Origin: Butyrivibrio sp. VCD2006
Lineage (GTDB): Bacteria > Bacillota > Clostridia > Lachnospirales > Lachnospiraceae
DNA: 64,000 nucleotides
Assembly (NCBI RefSeq): GCF_000423925.1
Contig: NZ_AUIX01000001.1
Span: 62,001-126,000 of the forward strand
Direction of reading: 5' to 3'
Under the pieces are notes generated by a model. That model searched no databases. It worked only from the letters and a program-made list of their open reading frames with translations, and was not told where the DNA came from. Shown one piece after another: positions 36,965 to 46,413 of the stretch (position 1 is the first letter of the stretch; each line of letters opens with the position of its first letter). Both the position numbers and the translations under genes were made by a program.

Positions 36965-39250
36965 TTACTTCTTCTCATCAAAATCATCCGGAACATGTGA
37001 GAAAAGTCCGCCACCTGTCTGCTGACTATCTGCCTCGTCCTTATTCTGAGGCTGTCCGTTATATGATGTTCCCTGCTGGCCATAGGGCTGCTGATTATAG
37101 TTCGGCTGACCAAAAGTAGTGCCCTGCTGTTGCTGACCGTAGTTGCCGCCCTGGGGCTGACCAAAGGTTCCACCCTGAGGCTGCTGCCAGTTGATATAGC
37201 CCTGTTGCTGCACAGGCTGCGGCTCAGTCGCTACCGGAACAGGCTCCTCTGACTTTTTCTCCTTTTCCTTGATCGGAACGTTCTCACCTACTGCAGCAGA
37301 CTCGGGACGTGTTGCATAGATTCTTCCATGCTTTGCAGCCTCCATCTCCTCTTCTGTAGGTTCGGGAATATTCTCAACCTCACGATAGATCTTCATGAAT
37401 TCCTTACCTGTTATCGTTTCCTTCTCGATAAGGAACTGTGCGATCTTATCCATTGTATCGATATGATCTCTTATGATCTGCTTTGCCTTATCATAGCAGT
37501 CGGCAAGAAGCTTTTTAACCTCTTCATCAACCTCATACTCTGTCTGAGGGCTGCAGTTGAGCACTCTGTTTCCATCCAGATATCTGTTCTGTATGGACTC
37601 AAGCTGCATAAGACCGAACTTATCGCTCATACCAAACATGGTTATCATGCTGCGAGCCATTGAGGTTGCCTTCTCGATATCATTCTCGGCACCGGTTGTA
37701 ACAGTGTTGAAGATAACCTCTTCTGCAGCACGTCCGCCAAGGGATACGATGATATCATCGATGATCTCATCCTTGGTCTCAAGGTATTTCTCATCCTCGG
37801 GAACCTGCATTACGTATCCGAGAGCGCCCATGGTTCTGGGTACGATTGTAATCTTCTGCACAGGCTCGGTATTCTTCTGAACAGCACTTATAAGTGCATG
37901 ACCGACCTCATGATAGGAGACAATCTTTCTCTCCTCTTTACTAAGGATTCTGTCCTTCTTCTCTTTTCCTACAAGAACCTGCTCAACAGCTTCCATAAGA
38001 TCCTGCTGGCATACATATTCTCTGTGAGCCTTAACAGCATTGATGGCCGCCTCGTTGATCATGTTTGCAAGATCAGAACCAACAGCTCCGCTGGTTGCAA
38101 GTGCGATACCCTTAAGATCAACGGTCTCATCCATCTTAACGTCCTTGGAGTGAACCTTAAGGATCTCCTCACGACCCTTGAGATCAGGCTTATCAACTAT
38201 GATTCGTCTGTCGAAACGACCGGGACGAAGAAGTGCCTTATCAAGTATCTCCGGTCTGTTTGTAGCACCGAGAACCAGTACACCCTTTGAAGAATCGAAT
38301 CCATCCATCTCGGAAAGGAGCTGATTCAGCGTCTGCTCTCTCTCCTCATTACCGCCGCCGTACTTACTGTCACGGCTTCTACCGATTGCATCAATCTCAT
38401 CTATGAAAATAATACAAGGAGCATTCTTACTGGCCTCTGCAAAAAGTTCACGAACACGGCTCGCACCGACACCGACATAAAGCTCTATGAAATCGGAACC
38501 TGCAAGTGAATAGAACGGAACATGTGCCTCACCTGCAACTGCCTTGGCGAGAAGGGTCTTTCCTGTTCCGGGAGGTCCTACAAGGAGCGCACCCTTGGGA
38601 AGCTTCGCACCAATCTTCACATATCTTCCGGGATTGTGGAGGAAATCAACAACCTCCACCAGGGATTCCTTAGCCTCGTCCTCACCTGCGACATCCTTAA
38701 AGGTGACACCGGTTTCACGCTGCATATAAACCTTGGCATTGTTTTTTCCGATACCAAGCGGTCCGCCTCCCTTGGACATTCGCCTGAAAACAAACGAAAG
38801 AATCAGCCACATCAGCAGAATAGGGAGCACGTAATAAACCGCAAAGGAGATGATCGCGCTCGAAGAATCAGGAACCTCACTGCTTACAGGGATTCCCGCA
38901 TCGAGAAGTCTCTTTGTAAGAGTGGAATCGTCCTCCGCCTTTCCTGTGTAATATGTCAGAACTGTTGTCGAACCCGAAAAAGGATTAAACTTCAGCTCAT
39001 CCGAACTGACCTTGGGGATAATGTTGATGCGGTCACTCTCAATCACGACGCTCTCAACCTTTTTGTCCTCGATCATTTTTATAAACTCGGAGTAGGTGAC
39101 CTCCTTATTGCTGGTGCCTGTAACCGCACGCATTATATATGTCATGAAAAGAACCGACACAAGAGCAGCTACAACCAGAAGCAATATATTTTGTTTCTTA
39201 GGGCCTCCTTCACCTCCGGCCCCATTGTTGTTATTATAGTTGTTATCCAT
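36965..39250 (-). CDS. ftsH: ATP-dependent zinc metalloprotease FtsH
   Basis: 761 residues. Two transmembrane helices (about 25-45, 130-150), AAA+ Walker A GPPGTGKT, Walker [12 protein letters not shown], second region of homology, and the metalloprotease HEVGH. It degrades misfolded and short-lived membrane and cytosolic proteins. The final about 110 residues are unusual: a Gln/Gly/Asn/Tyr-rich low-complexity tail ([13 protein letters not shown] and similar) not typical of FtsH. It is transcribed away from the SPFH operon, with about 310 bases between them. Confidence 0.96.
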   Translation of the reverse strand: MDNNYNNNNGAGGEGGPKKQNILLLVVAALVSVLFMTYIMRAVTGTSNKEVTYSEFIKMIEDKKVESVVIESDRINIIPKVSSDELKFNPFSGSTTVLTYYTGKAEDDSTLTKRLLDAGIPVSSEVPDSSSAIISFAVYYVLPILLMWLILSFVFRRMSKGGGPLGIGKNNAKVYMQRETGVTFKDVAGEDEAKESLVEVVDFLHNPGRYVKIGAKLPKGALLVGPPGTGKTLLAKAVAGEAHVPFYSLAGSDFIELYVGVGASRVRELFAEASKNAPCIIFIDEIDAIGRSRDSKYGGGNEEREQTLNQLLSEMDGFDSSKGVLVLGATNRPEILDKALLRPGRFDRRIIVDKPDLKGREEILKVHSKDVKMDETVDLKGIALATSGAVGSDLANMINEAAINAVKAHREYVCQQDLMEAVEQVLVGKEKKDRILSKEERKIVSYHEVGHALISAVQKNTEPVQKITIVPRTMGALGYVMQVPEDEKYLETKDEIIDDIIVSLGGRAAEEVIFNTVTTGAENDIEKATSMARSMITMFGMSDKFGLMQLESIQNRYLDGNRVLNCSPQTEYEVDEEVKKLLADCYDKAKQIIRDHIDTMDKIAQFLIEKETITGKEFMKIYREVENIPEPTEEEMEAAKHGRIYATRPESAAVGENVPIKEKEKKSEEPVPVATEPQPVQQQGYINWQQPQGGTFGQPQGGNYGQQQQGTTFGQPNYNQQPYGQQGTSYNGQPQNKDEADSQQTGGGLFSHVPDDFDEKK

Positions 39251-39441
39251 TGCTTACCTCATTAAATATCAAACTAATGATTCTTACTTTATCGTTCTAT
39301 TATAAGTATAACAGAGTCATAAATCAATTTATAAATTCATTGCACCAAAGAAGTTTTATTCTTTCTCGCAACAACTTATTGTCAATCATCTTGTATTTTT
39401 CTTACAAAATACACTTAACAAGCTCTATTATGCCCATCTTT

Positions 39442-39560
39442 TTCAATAATTATATCTTAATTGTGGTATAATTTTTATCAGTATTCAAGAATGGTCTGAC
39501 AAAAAGATCATTCTAAAAATAATCTTATTTAAATCTTATTTATAAGGAGGAAATTTTTGT
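39442..39560 (+). promoter_or_regulatory. Promoter and leader of the SPFH-zinc ribbon-TPM operon
   Basis: Extended -10 TGGTATAAT (TATAAT 39467-39472) sits 88 bases before the SPFH ATG, with no good -35 at consensus spacing. AAGGAGG precedes the ATG at 39561. The rest of 39251-39441 is AT-rich and shows nothing further that I can support. Confidence 0.45.
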
Positions 39561-40760
39561 ATGGGTATTTTACAAGCTGGAGTCGGAGCTGCTTCAAGTG
39601 TTCTCGCTGATTCCTGGAGAGATTATTTCTATTGCGATTCAATTCCCGCTGATACACTTGCTGTAAAGGGTGTAAAGCGCACAGGAAGAGGAAGTTCAAA
39701 CACCAAGGGTAATGACAACATCATTTCAAACGGTTCAATCATTGCTGTTGCAGACGGACAGTGCATGATTCTCGTTGATCAGGGAAAAGTAACTGAAATC
39801 TGCGCAGAGCCCGGCGAATTTGTATACGATGTAAGCACAGAGCCTTCTCTTTTCTATGGAAGTCTCTCTTCGAACATCAAAGAAACCTTTAAGAAGATCG
39901 GTAAGCGTATCAGCTTCGGCGGAGATGCAGCAAACGATCAGCGCATTTACTATATCAATACCAAGGATATCATCGGCAACAAGTATGGCACCGCTAATCC
40001 GGTTCCTTTCCGCGTTGTGGACAGAAACATCGGTCTTGACGTTGATATTTCTATCCGTTGCCACGGTGAATACAGCTACAAAATCGTAGATCCTATTCTC
40101 TTCTACACAAACCTTTGCGGCAATTTCACAGGAGAATACAAGAGAGAAAACATCGAATCTCAGCTAAAGAGCGAGCTTCTTACAGCACTTCAGCCCGCTT
40201 TCGCTAAGATTTCCGAGACAGGTGTTCGTTACAGCGCACTTCCCGGACATACAAATGAGATCGCAGATGCTCTCAATGAAGTTCTTTCAGCAAAATGGGG
40301 CGATACCTATGGTATCCGGATCTCAACCTTCGGAATCAACTCAGTAAACGCATCTGAAGAAGATGAGAAGATGATCAAAGAACTGCAGAAAAATGCTGTT
40401 CTTACCAATCCCAACATGGCTGCAGCTACACTTGTCGGTGCACAAGCTCAGGCAATGCAGGACGCTGCCAAGAACACTGCAACAGGCCCTATGATGGCAT
40501 TTGCAGGAATGAACATGGCACAGCAGGCAGGCGGCGCAAATGCTGCTAACCTTTTTGCAATGGGTCAGAGTGCACCTCAGCAGGCGCCTCAGATGCAGCC
40601 TCAGAGCCAGGCTGGCTGGACATGCTCATGTGGAACCGTTAACAATGGCAATTTCTGCTCCAATTGCGGTCAGCCCAGACCCAGTGCAGACTGGACATGT
40701 TCTTGCGGAACTGTTAACAGCGGCAAGTTCTGTTCAAACTGCGGTCAGCCCAGACCATAA
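39561..40760 (+). CDS. SPFH-domain protein with two C-terminal zinc ribbons (YdjI-like)
   Basis: 399 residues. Starts MGILQAGVGAASSVLADSWR, the pattern of Bacillus YdjI and its relatives; residues about 25-265 form an SPFH/virion core domain. The C-terminus has two near-identical ribbons (WTCSCGTVN..FCSNCGQPRP), each with four Cys. No transmembrane helix. YdjI-type proteins assemble at the membrane in the sigma-W envelope-stress operon with PspA in Bacillus. Here PspA is absent, but ydjG- and ydjH-like genes follow. SD AAGGAGG. Confidence 0.85.
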   Translation: MGILQAGVGAASSVLADSWRDYFYCDSIPADTLAVKGVKRTGRGSSNTKGNDNIISNGSIIAVADGQCMILVDQGKVTEICAEPGEFVYDVSTEPSLFYGSLSSNIKETFKKIGKRISFGGDAANDQRIYYINTKDIIGNKYGTANPVPFRVVDRNIGLDVDISIRCHGEYSYKIVDPILFYTNLCGNFTGEYKRENIESQLKSELLTALQPAFAKISETGVRYSALPGHTNEIADALNEVLSAKWGDTYGIRISTFGINSVNASEEDEKMIKELQKNAVLTNPNMAAATLVGAQAQAMQDAAKNTATGPMMAFAGMNMAQQAGGANAANLFAMGQSAPQQAPQMQPQSQAGWTCSCGTVNNGNFCSNCGQPRPSADWTCSCGTVNSGKFCSNCGQPRP

Positions 40761-40795
40761 CTTAAGAGCAGATAGAATAATTTAGGAAAGTATCT

Positions 40796-41881
40796 ATGGG
40801 ATTAACCGAATATGAATGCCCCTCCTGTGGAGGGGTGATGAATTTTGATGCCGCAAGCCAGATGCTTTTGTGTCCGTACTGCGACACCAAGATCAAGGTA
40901 AGCGATTATACTGCTCCGAGAAAAGAGGAACAGGATAAGGACGCCAAGGCCGACAGTAATGAATGGCTTAATGAAGGAAATGAGTGGAAGCCCGGCGAAA
41001 CCGATGGCATGGTAGTTTACTCCTGCCAGTCCTGCGGTGGAGAGATTGTCGCATCAGAAACAGAGGGCTCCCTGACTTGTCCCTTCTGCAGCAACAATGT
41101 TGTTGTAAAGGAAAAGTTTTCAGGTGATCTTCGCCCGGACTATGTCATCCCCTTCAAGAAGAGCAAGAAGGACGCTATGGATGCCTATGCCGGCTATGTA
41201 AAGGGAAAGCTTCTTTTACCAAAGGTTTTCTTTGCTGAGAATCACATCGATAAGATTCGTGGTATTTACATTCCTTATTGGCTCTACGATGCAAAAATAG
41301 ATGCTGATTATCACTTTGAAGGAACAAAGGTAAGAACCTGGAGTGACAGTGATTATCACTACACAGAAACCAGCTATTACGATGTCACAAGGACAGGTTC
41401 TGAAGATTTTGCACATGTACCTCATGACGCATCAAAAGAGATGCCGGATGACCTTATGGAATCAATCGAGCCCTTCGATTTTTCCGATGCAATTCCATTT
41501 AACAGCGGTTACCTGGCAGGCTTTCTTGCAAACAGGTATGACGTTAATGCTGAGGCGACAAAGGACCACATTGTTGAACGCATGGGCAACACAATAGAAA
41601 GTGACATAAGAGAAACCGCAGGTGGCTACTCATCACTAAGAGTACTTTCAAAAAATCACAATGTGAGATCACTTTCTCATAAATATGCCCTATATCCTGT
41701 CTGGCTTCTGAATACATCCTGGAACGGCAAAAACTTCCTCTTTGCAATGAATGCACAGACCGGAAAATTTGTTGGAAACCTTCCTGTGGATAAATTCAAG
41801 GCTTTACTGCTGTATGTGCTCTCAGCAGTGGGATTTACGCTTCTGGCAATAATCGTATGCCTCATTATAATTACTTTTTAA
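40796..41881 (+). CDS. TFIIB-type zinc ribbon membrane protein (YdjG-like)
   Basis: 361 residues. Two four-Cys zinc ribbons at the start (YECPSCGG..CPYC, about 5-30, and YSCQSCGG..CPFC, about 75-100), a central domain about 120-330 with DYHYTET, and a C-terminal transmembrane helix (about 335-357). This matches YdjG, the middle component of the SPFH-TFIIB-TPM operon. Likely a membrane-anchored partner of the upstream SPFH protein. AGGAAAG upstream. Confidence 0.8.
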   Translation: MGLTEYECPSCGGVMNFDAASQMLLCPYCDTKIKVSDYTAPRKEEQDKDAKADSNEWLNEGNEWKPGETDGMVVYSCQSCGGEIVASETEGSLTCPFCSNNVVVKEKFSGDLRPDYVIPFKKSKKDAMDAYAGYVKGKLLLPKVFFAENHIDKIRGIYIPYWLYDAKIDADYHFEGTKVRTWSDSDYHYTETSYYDVTRTGSEDFAHVPHDASKEMPDDLMESIEPFDFSDAIPFNSGYLAGFLANRYDVNAEATKDHIVERMGNTIESDIRETAGGYSSLRVLSKNHNVRSLSHKYALYPVWLLNTSWNGKNFLFAMNAQTGKFVGNLPVDKFKALLLYVLSAVGFTLLAIIVCLIIITF

Positions 41882-41900
41882 CACATTAAAGGATAGGAAC

Positions 41901-42707
41901 ATGAATAAGAAACATTTTAATTTTATTACAGCCATGCTTGTATGCATCATATTGGCATTGCCTGTCCTCCTGTCATTTAATGTGAAGGCAGACGGCCAAG
42001 GCATGGTAGAGCCTGTTCTGACAGTGGACGGCTATCTCTTTCCCATTGTAGATGCCGCGGATCTCCTTACTGATGATGAAGAGAACGCACTTGCATCTCA
42101 TATCTATGATGTGGAAGAACAGTTTCAGTCAGCTATCGTTATGGTCACAGTGGATACCTTAGGTACAAGGACTGTTGAAGAATATGGTGATGATTTCTAT
42201 GACTACAACGGATATGGCTTTGGAGAAAATCATGACGGTATCCTTTTCCTGATCGATATGGAAACGAGATCCTGGCATATAACAACTACCGGCTCAGCAA
42301 TAGGTGTATACAACGATTCAGCTCAGGAAGATCTGATAGACGCTTGTAAATATAATCTGTCACAAGGTAATTATTATCAGTCCTTTGACGAATTTATAAG
42401 CGAATGTAACAAGATATTGCAATCCGATTTGGATTCACACACCTTCACATCAGGAAAACTCACCATCTGTATTATTGCCGGATTATTACTGGCTCTGATT
42501 CCGCTGTTGGGGTTCATTGGTCAGCTTCATACAGTTCATCCCGAAAAGGGTGCTGCCAATTACTCACAGCAAGGTCTTTCTCTTACCGGAAAGCATGACA
42601 GATTTGTAAGAAAGACCACAAGCCGAACCAAAATACAGAAGGAAAGCAGCTCAACTCATACAGGTTCTTCAGGAACCAGCCATGGTGGAAGCAGCGGACA
42701 TTTTTAA
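41901..42707 (+). CDS. TPM-domain membrane protein (YdjH-like)
   Basis: 268 residues. N-terminal signal or anchor (about 10-30), a TPM domain (about 48-175: VDAADLLTDDEENALASHI and DGILFLIDMETRSWHI), one transmembrane helix (about 190-210), and a Ser/Gly-rich tail ending HGGSSGHF typical of TPM proteins. It completes the ydjI-ydjG-ydjH-like set and is followed by a terminator. Confidence 0.83.
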   Translation: MNKKHFNFITAMLVCIILALPVLLSFNVKADGQGMVEPVLTVDGYLFPIVDAADLLTDDEENALASHIYDVEEQFQSAIVMVTVDTLGTRTVEEYGDDFYDYNGYGFGENHDGILFLIDMETRSWHITTTGSAIGVYNDSAQEDLIDACKYNLSQGNYYQSFDEFISECNKILQSDLDSHTFTSGKLTICIIAGLLLALIPLLGFIGQLHTVHPEKGAANYSQQGLSLTGKHDRFVRKTTSRTKIQKESSSTHTGSSGTSHGGSSGHF

Positions 42708-42724
42708 AAACTAAATACGTATCT

Positions 42725-42757
42725 AAAGGCCTCGTCCACTTATGGAATGAGGCCTTT
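42725..42757 (+). terminator. Terminator of the SPFH operon
   Basis: Stem AAAGGCCTC / GAGGCCTTT (9 bases, with inner TCCA/TGGA) followed by TTCTTT, 18 bases after the TPM gene. Confidence 0.9.
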
Positions 42758-42874
42758 TTCTTTGCATTCATGCGGCTTTGATAATATAAAATTCAGAATT
42801 TTAAAGTGTTTTTTAATAAAAGACGCATATATTTATTGCTATACTTATATTATGGTTTATTGAGGTGACCAAAT

Positions 42875-44656
42875 ATGCGACTGCGTGATTATATGCATAT
42901 AAATGTGTGGTTGTTGCCTATACTCATCGTACTTATCCCTGTTATCCTCATAGTTTTCGGCAGTTCCTACATGACCACACCAAACGCATTTTATCAGACC
43001 ACCATAAAAGAGGGATGGTCTGTAAAGCATGGTGATTTTTTCGTAGGCAGCGCATCTCTTGAAGAAATAAACATTGGCAGCGCCAACAAAGGCGATGTCG
43101 TAATACTGAGTCATACCTTACCCGAGGAACAGGTTCCTCAAGCATGTCTAATGTTCAGGACAGTTCTCTCTGTTGTCACAGTTACTGTAGATGGTCAGGA
43201 AATCTATAAGTATGGAGATGATTATCTTGCAGATAACAGACTTATCCCCAAGCATTATAATTTTGTTTCTTTAGGAAGTCCCGAAGATTATTGCGGAAAA
43301 AATGTCACCATCACTCTTGATGTAACGGAAAATAAAGCTTTTTCAGGATTATCTCCTGTTTACTTCGGAAATCGATATGAGCTTGAACGCTCTTTCTTAC
43401 AAAAGAAAAGGCTTCCTCTTTTCATAGGCGGATTCCAAATCGTCTTTGCCTTACTTTTACTGACGTTATCATCATATCTTTATATGTATCATGGGCATGA
43501 TCTTTCTTTGATCTTCACATCTATCATTGCCTTCGTTCTTGGCGCATATAATGTGGCCTTTAACGACCTGTTCTGTTTCCTCTCGGATTACGAAGCATTT
43601 TTTAATTTCCTTGAGTATTTTACGCTTTACTCTATACCGTTCGCCATCATCGCCTTCCTTATTTCCTCCCACAAGGAGCTTGCTTCGAACCTGAACAAAT
43701 CCCTTGTTGGAATCAATTTCCTTTTCCCGATAGTCATTACTATTCTCCATGTTCTCAAGATTGTTCATATAAATATTTTTGTTTCGACCTTACATGTCAT
43801 TGCGCTGATCGAGACTATAATAGTTCTCCCTCAGCTCATAGCGAATGTGCTAAAGCATTACAGAGAACGCAAAAACTCTCCGGAATACGCAGGAATGACC
43901 TCCGATAGTGTCCTCATTATGGGCCTTGCTATTTTCATAGTCTGCTCAGTAATTGACATAATTAAATACAACGTTCTCAAATTCCTATTGGCCGGTGGTG
44001 AAGCCTATGCAGACATCAGCTTCATGACAATCGGTGCACTATGCTTTGTTCTGTGCCTGTTCGTATTCTATTTTTATCATGGAATTGAACATATTAATTC
44101 TGCCTACATGCGTGAACACCTTGAAGGCCTTGCCTATACGGACTCCCTTACAGGTCTAATGAACCGTGCAAAATGCATGCAGTATATGGCAGCTGTGCAG
44201 GGCAAATTTGCAATAATTTCAATAGATATGGACAACCTGAAGCCTGTTAATGATACACTTGGTCATCAGGAAGGCGACAGAATGCTAAAAACCTTCGCAG
44301 ACATTATGAAGCAGTCTTTTTCAAGTGCAGAACTTGTGGGAAGAACAGGTGGTGACGAATTCCTGGTTGCAATAGAGAATCCTCGCCCGGGCATATGTGA
44401 AGAAATGATAAGTGACTTAAGATCAAGGCTTGAGGCCTTCAACAGCCATGAGACCACCTTGAACCTCTCTGCATCCTGTGGTTTTGCTTATAGCTTTGAA
44501 GTACCGGATAACAACGCTAATAGTGTTTTTGTCCTGGCTGATAACCGCATGTATAAGGAAAAAGATATCCATCACTCCATGAAGCTTGGCAGATTCGTAA
44601 ATGATATCATTGGCGATGCACCTTCAGGGAAAGGAGGTGCTACGAACAATGTATAA
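42875..44656 (+). CDS. 7TM-type diguanylate cyclase
   Basis: 593 residues. An N-terminal transmembrane helix (about 10-32), an extracytoplasmic beta domain (about 35-180), seven membrane helices (about 185-400), and a C-terminal GGDEF domain with RTGGDEFLVAI intact, so cyclic-di-GMP synthesis is expected. No RxxD inhibitory site immediately upstream. The layout is 7TMR-DISM-like. ATG at 42875 follows GAGGTG. The next gene overlaps it by eight bases and is a paralogue. Confidence 0.88.
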   Translation: MRLRDYMHINVWLLPILIVLIPVILIVFGSSYMTTPNAFYQTTIKEGWSVKHGDFFVGSASLEEINIGSANKGDVVILSHTLPEEQVPQACLMFRTVLSVVTVTVDGQEIYKYGDDYLADNRLIPKHYNFVSLGSPEDYCGKNVTITLDVTENKAFSGLSPVYFGNRYELERSFLQKKRLPLFIGGFQIVFALLLLTLSSYLYMYHGHDLSLIFTSIIAFVLGAYNVAFNDLFCFLSDYEAFFNFLEYFTLYSIPFAIIAFLISSHKELASNLNKSLVGINFLFPIVITILHVLKIVHINIFVSTLHVIALIETIIVLPQLIANVLKHYRERKNSPEYAGMTSDSVLIMGLAIFIVCSVIDIIKYNVLKFLLAGGEAYADISFMTIGALCFVLCLFVFYFYHGIEHINSAYMREHLEGLAYTDSLTGLMNRAKCMQYMAAVQGKFAIISIDMDNLKPVNDTLGHQEGDRMLKTFADIMKQSFSSAELVGRTGGDEFLVAIENPRPGICEEMISDLRSRLEAFNSHETTLNLSASCGFAYSFEVPDNNANSVFVLADNRMYKEKDIHHSMKLGRFVNDIIGDAPSGKGGATNNV

Positions 44657-46340
44657 AAGAATAAAATTTTTGCTGATAGCCTTCCTTACTTTTTGCCTGC
44701 TTGTCACTATATGCCATTTTCTTTTCCGCCCCATTATTAGCGGGAATGTTTATAACATTGAAAACGGATGGTCTGTCGAATACAAAGGTGAAGCTTATAC
44801 AGATATTTCGCTTCGTGATATTCCGAAGAAACTTGGCTATGGTGCGAAAAAAGGAGATATAATAACACTCTCAACATCCCTGCCTGCAAGTAATGTTTAC
44901 TCATTTCCAACTCTTATGTTCCTTTCAAGATATTCTGCTTTCGATATTTATATTGATGGCGAACTTGTTATGTCAAGATTTAAGGATCTCTTAGAAAAAG
45001 ATGAGTACATTGGCTGCAGCTACAATGTTCTGAGCGTACCCGACAGTGACAATTCTCTCCTACTTAAGATGACCATGTATATTGAAGAGGATGCCACATA
45101 TAACTATTTTGTTGCGCCGGTTTACGGAGATTACCATGATGTGGTAAGGGCAAATGTCTTTTATAATATGTTTCCTCTGGCAACAGGTATTTTCCTTATC
45201 ATATTCGGTGCTGCCTTTTTCATAATAACACTGGGTTTCTACAAAACCCTGCCAAATATTCTTTCGCAGCTGTTTTCCTCAATTCTGTTTATCAATTTGG
45301 GAATATGGCTTCTTTGCTATTTCAAACTGATCGATTACTTTGTCTACACGAATAGCAGATCAACTGAAGTTGAATACATATGCCTCTATCTGATGGTTCC
45401 TATGATCTATCTTATAGTAGGATGTATTCAGCAGCATTATAAAAACTGGATTTTCCTCGTTGTGTCCTGTACAAGCTCATTTATCTGTATTTTACTTATA
45501 GCACTTCATTTCCTTAACGTGATCCATATGAGCCGCACTCTGCCCTTTTTCCAGTGCGTATCCATTATGTGCTCAGTTTTTATACTGACGATATTCCGCA
45601 GAGAGCTGGTTCAGAAAAAGCTTTCGAAATCAGAGCAGATACAGCTGGCAGGATTATCATTTTTTGCCTTATCGTATCTGGTTAATTTCGTTACGTATTC
45701 ACTGGAAATAAGATATATCGTGCCTTCATCCCTGTTGTCAACAAGGCTGATCCCCATGGCAGGGCTTATCTTTGTCTTTGCAAATCTGATCAACTACTTC
45801 ATCTATATCTCAGAATCCTTTGCAATGAGAAAGGAATATGCTTCCCTTACTCACCTTGCATATGCAGATGGCCTTACAGACCTTCCAAATCGTTCAAGAT
45901 ACGACAAGTATATGAACGATCTTGATTCTGGAAATGAAGATTATTGCATCATAAGTCTGGATCTGAATGGACTTAAAGAGATCAACGACCATGACGGCCA
46001 CGCTACAGGTGATAAGTATCTTTTGGAATTTTCCTCAGTGCTTAAGCAGTGCTTTGAGAACAAGGCTTTCATAGCCAGAATTGGCGGAGATGAATTTGTA
46101 GCCATTATGAAAAAAGAGTACTTTGACGAAGTCGACAGTTTGCTGACGAGACTCAAAGATGCTCTGGAGGTAAAAAATGTTCTTTACCCGGATTACAGGC
46201 GAAGTGTGGCAACCGGTTATGCATTCAGCACCGAGGTCGAAGGCCAGGACTCTCACAGCGTTTATCTTCTTGCGGATAAGAGAATGTATGAGAACAAAAA
46301 GCTGATGCATGCAAAGCTTGGAATCACTGCAAGAATTTAA
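44649..46340 (+). CDS. Second 7TM-type diguanylate cyclase
   Basis: 563 residues from ATG at 44649, chosen for GGAGGT upstream and overlapping the previous stop; a start 16 codons earlier is unlikely. Same architecture as the preceding protein: transmembrane helix, extracytoplasmic domain (GWSVEYKGEAYTD), seven helices, GGDEF domain with RIGGDEFVAIM intact. The two are a tandem duplication with diverged sensor domains, probably for different signals. Confidence 0.86.
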   Translation: MYKRIKFLLIAFLTFCLLVTICHFLFRPIISGNVYNIENGWSVEYKGEAYTDISLRDIPKKLGYGAKKGDIITLSTSLPASNVYSFPTLMFLSRYSAFDIYIDGELVMSRFKDLLEKDEYIGCSYNVLSVPDSDNSLLLKMTMYIEEDATYNYFVAPVYGDYHDVVRANVFYNMFPLATGIFLIIFGAAFFIITLGFYKTLPNILSQLFSSILFINLGIWLLCYFKLIDYFVYTNSRSTEVEYICLYLMVPMIYLIVGCIQQHYKNWIFLVVSCTSSFICILLIALHFLNVIHMSRTLPFFQCVSIMCSVFILTIFRRELVQKKLSKSEQIQLAGLSFFALSYLVNFVTYSLEIRYIVPSSLLSTRLIPMAGLIFVFANLINYFIYISESFAMRKEYASLTHLAYADGLTDLPNRSRYDKYMNDLDSGNEDYCIISLDLNGLKEINDHDGHATGDKYLLEFSSVLKQCFENKAFIARIGGDEFVAIMKKEYFDEVDSLLTRLKDALEVKNVLYPDYRRSVATGYAFSTEVEGQDSHSVYLLADKRMYENKKLMHAKLGITARI

Positions 46341-46343
46341 AAA

Positions 46344-46383
46344 TCACCCAGGAAGCACTATTTTAATTCTGCCTCTTGGGTGA
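46344..46383. terminator. Bidirectional terminator between converging GGDEF and SBP genes
   Basis: Imperfect stem TCACCCAGGAAGC / GCCTCTTGGGTGA. Plus-strand side is followed by CTTTCTTTTCTC, minus-strand side by TTTTTAAATTC. Confidence 0.7.
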
Positions 46384-46413
46384 CTTTCTTTTCTCATAAA
46401 TCTATAGGCCCAT

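Noticed and set aside
38522..39265. 247-residue plus-strand ORF opposite ftsH
   Set aside because: It lies wholly antisense to the well-supported ftsH gene and has no domain, so it is a frame shadow.
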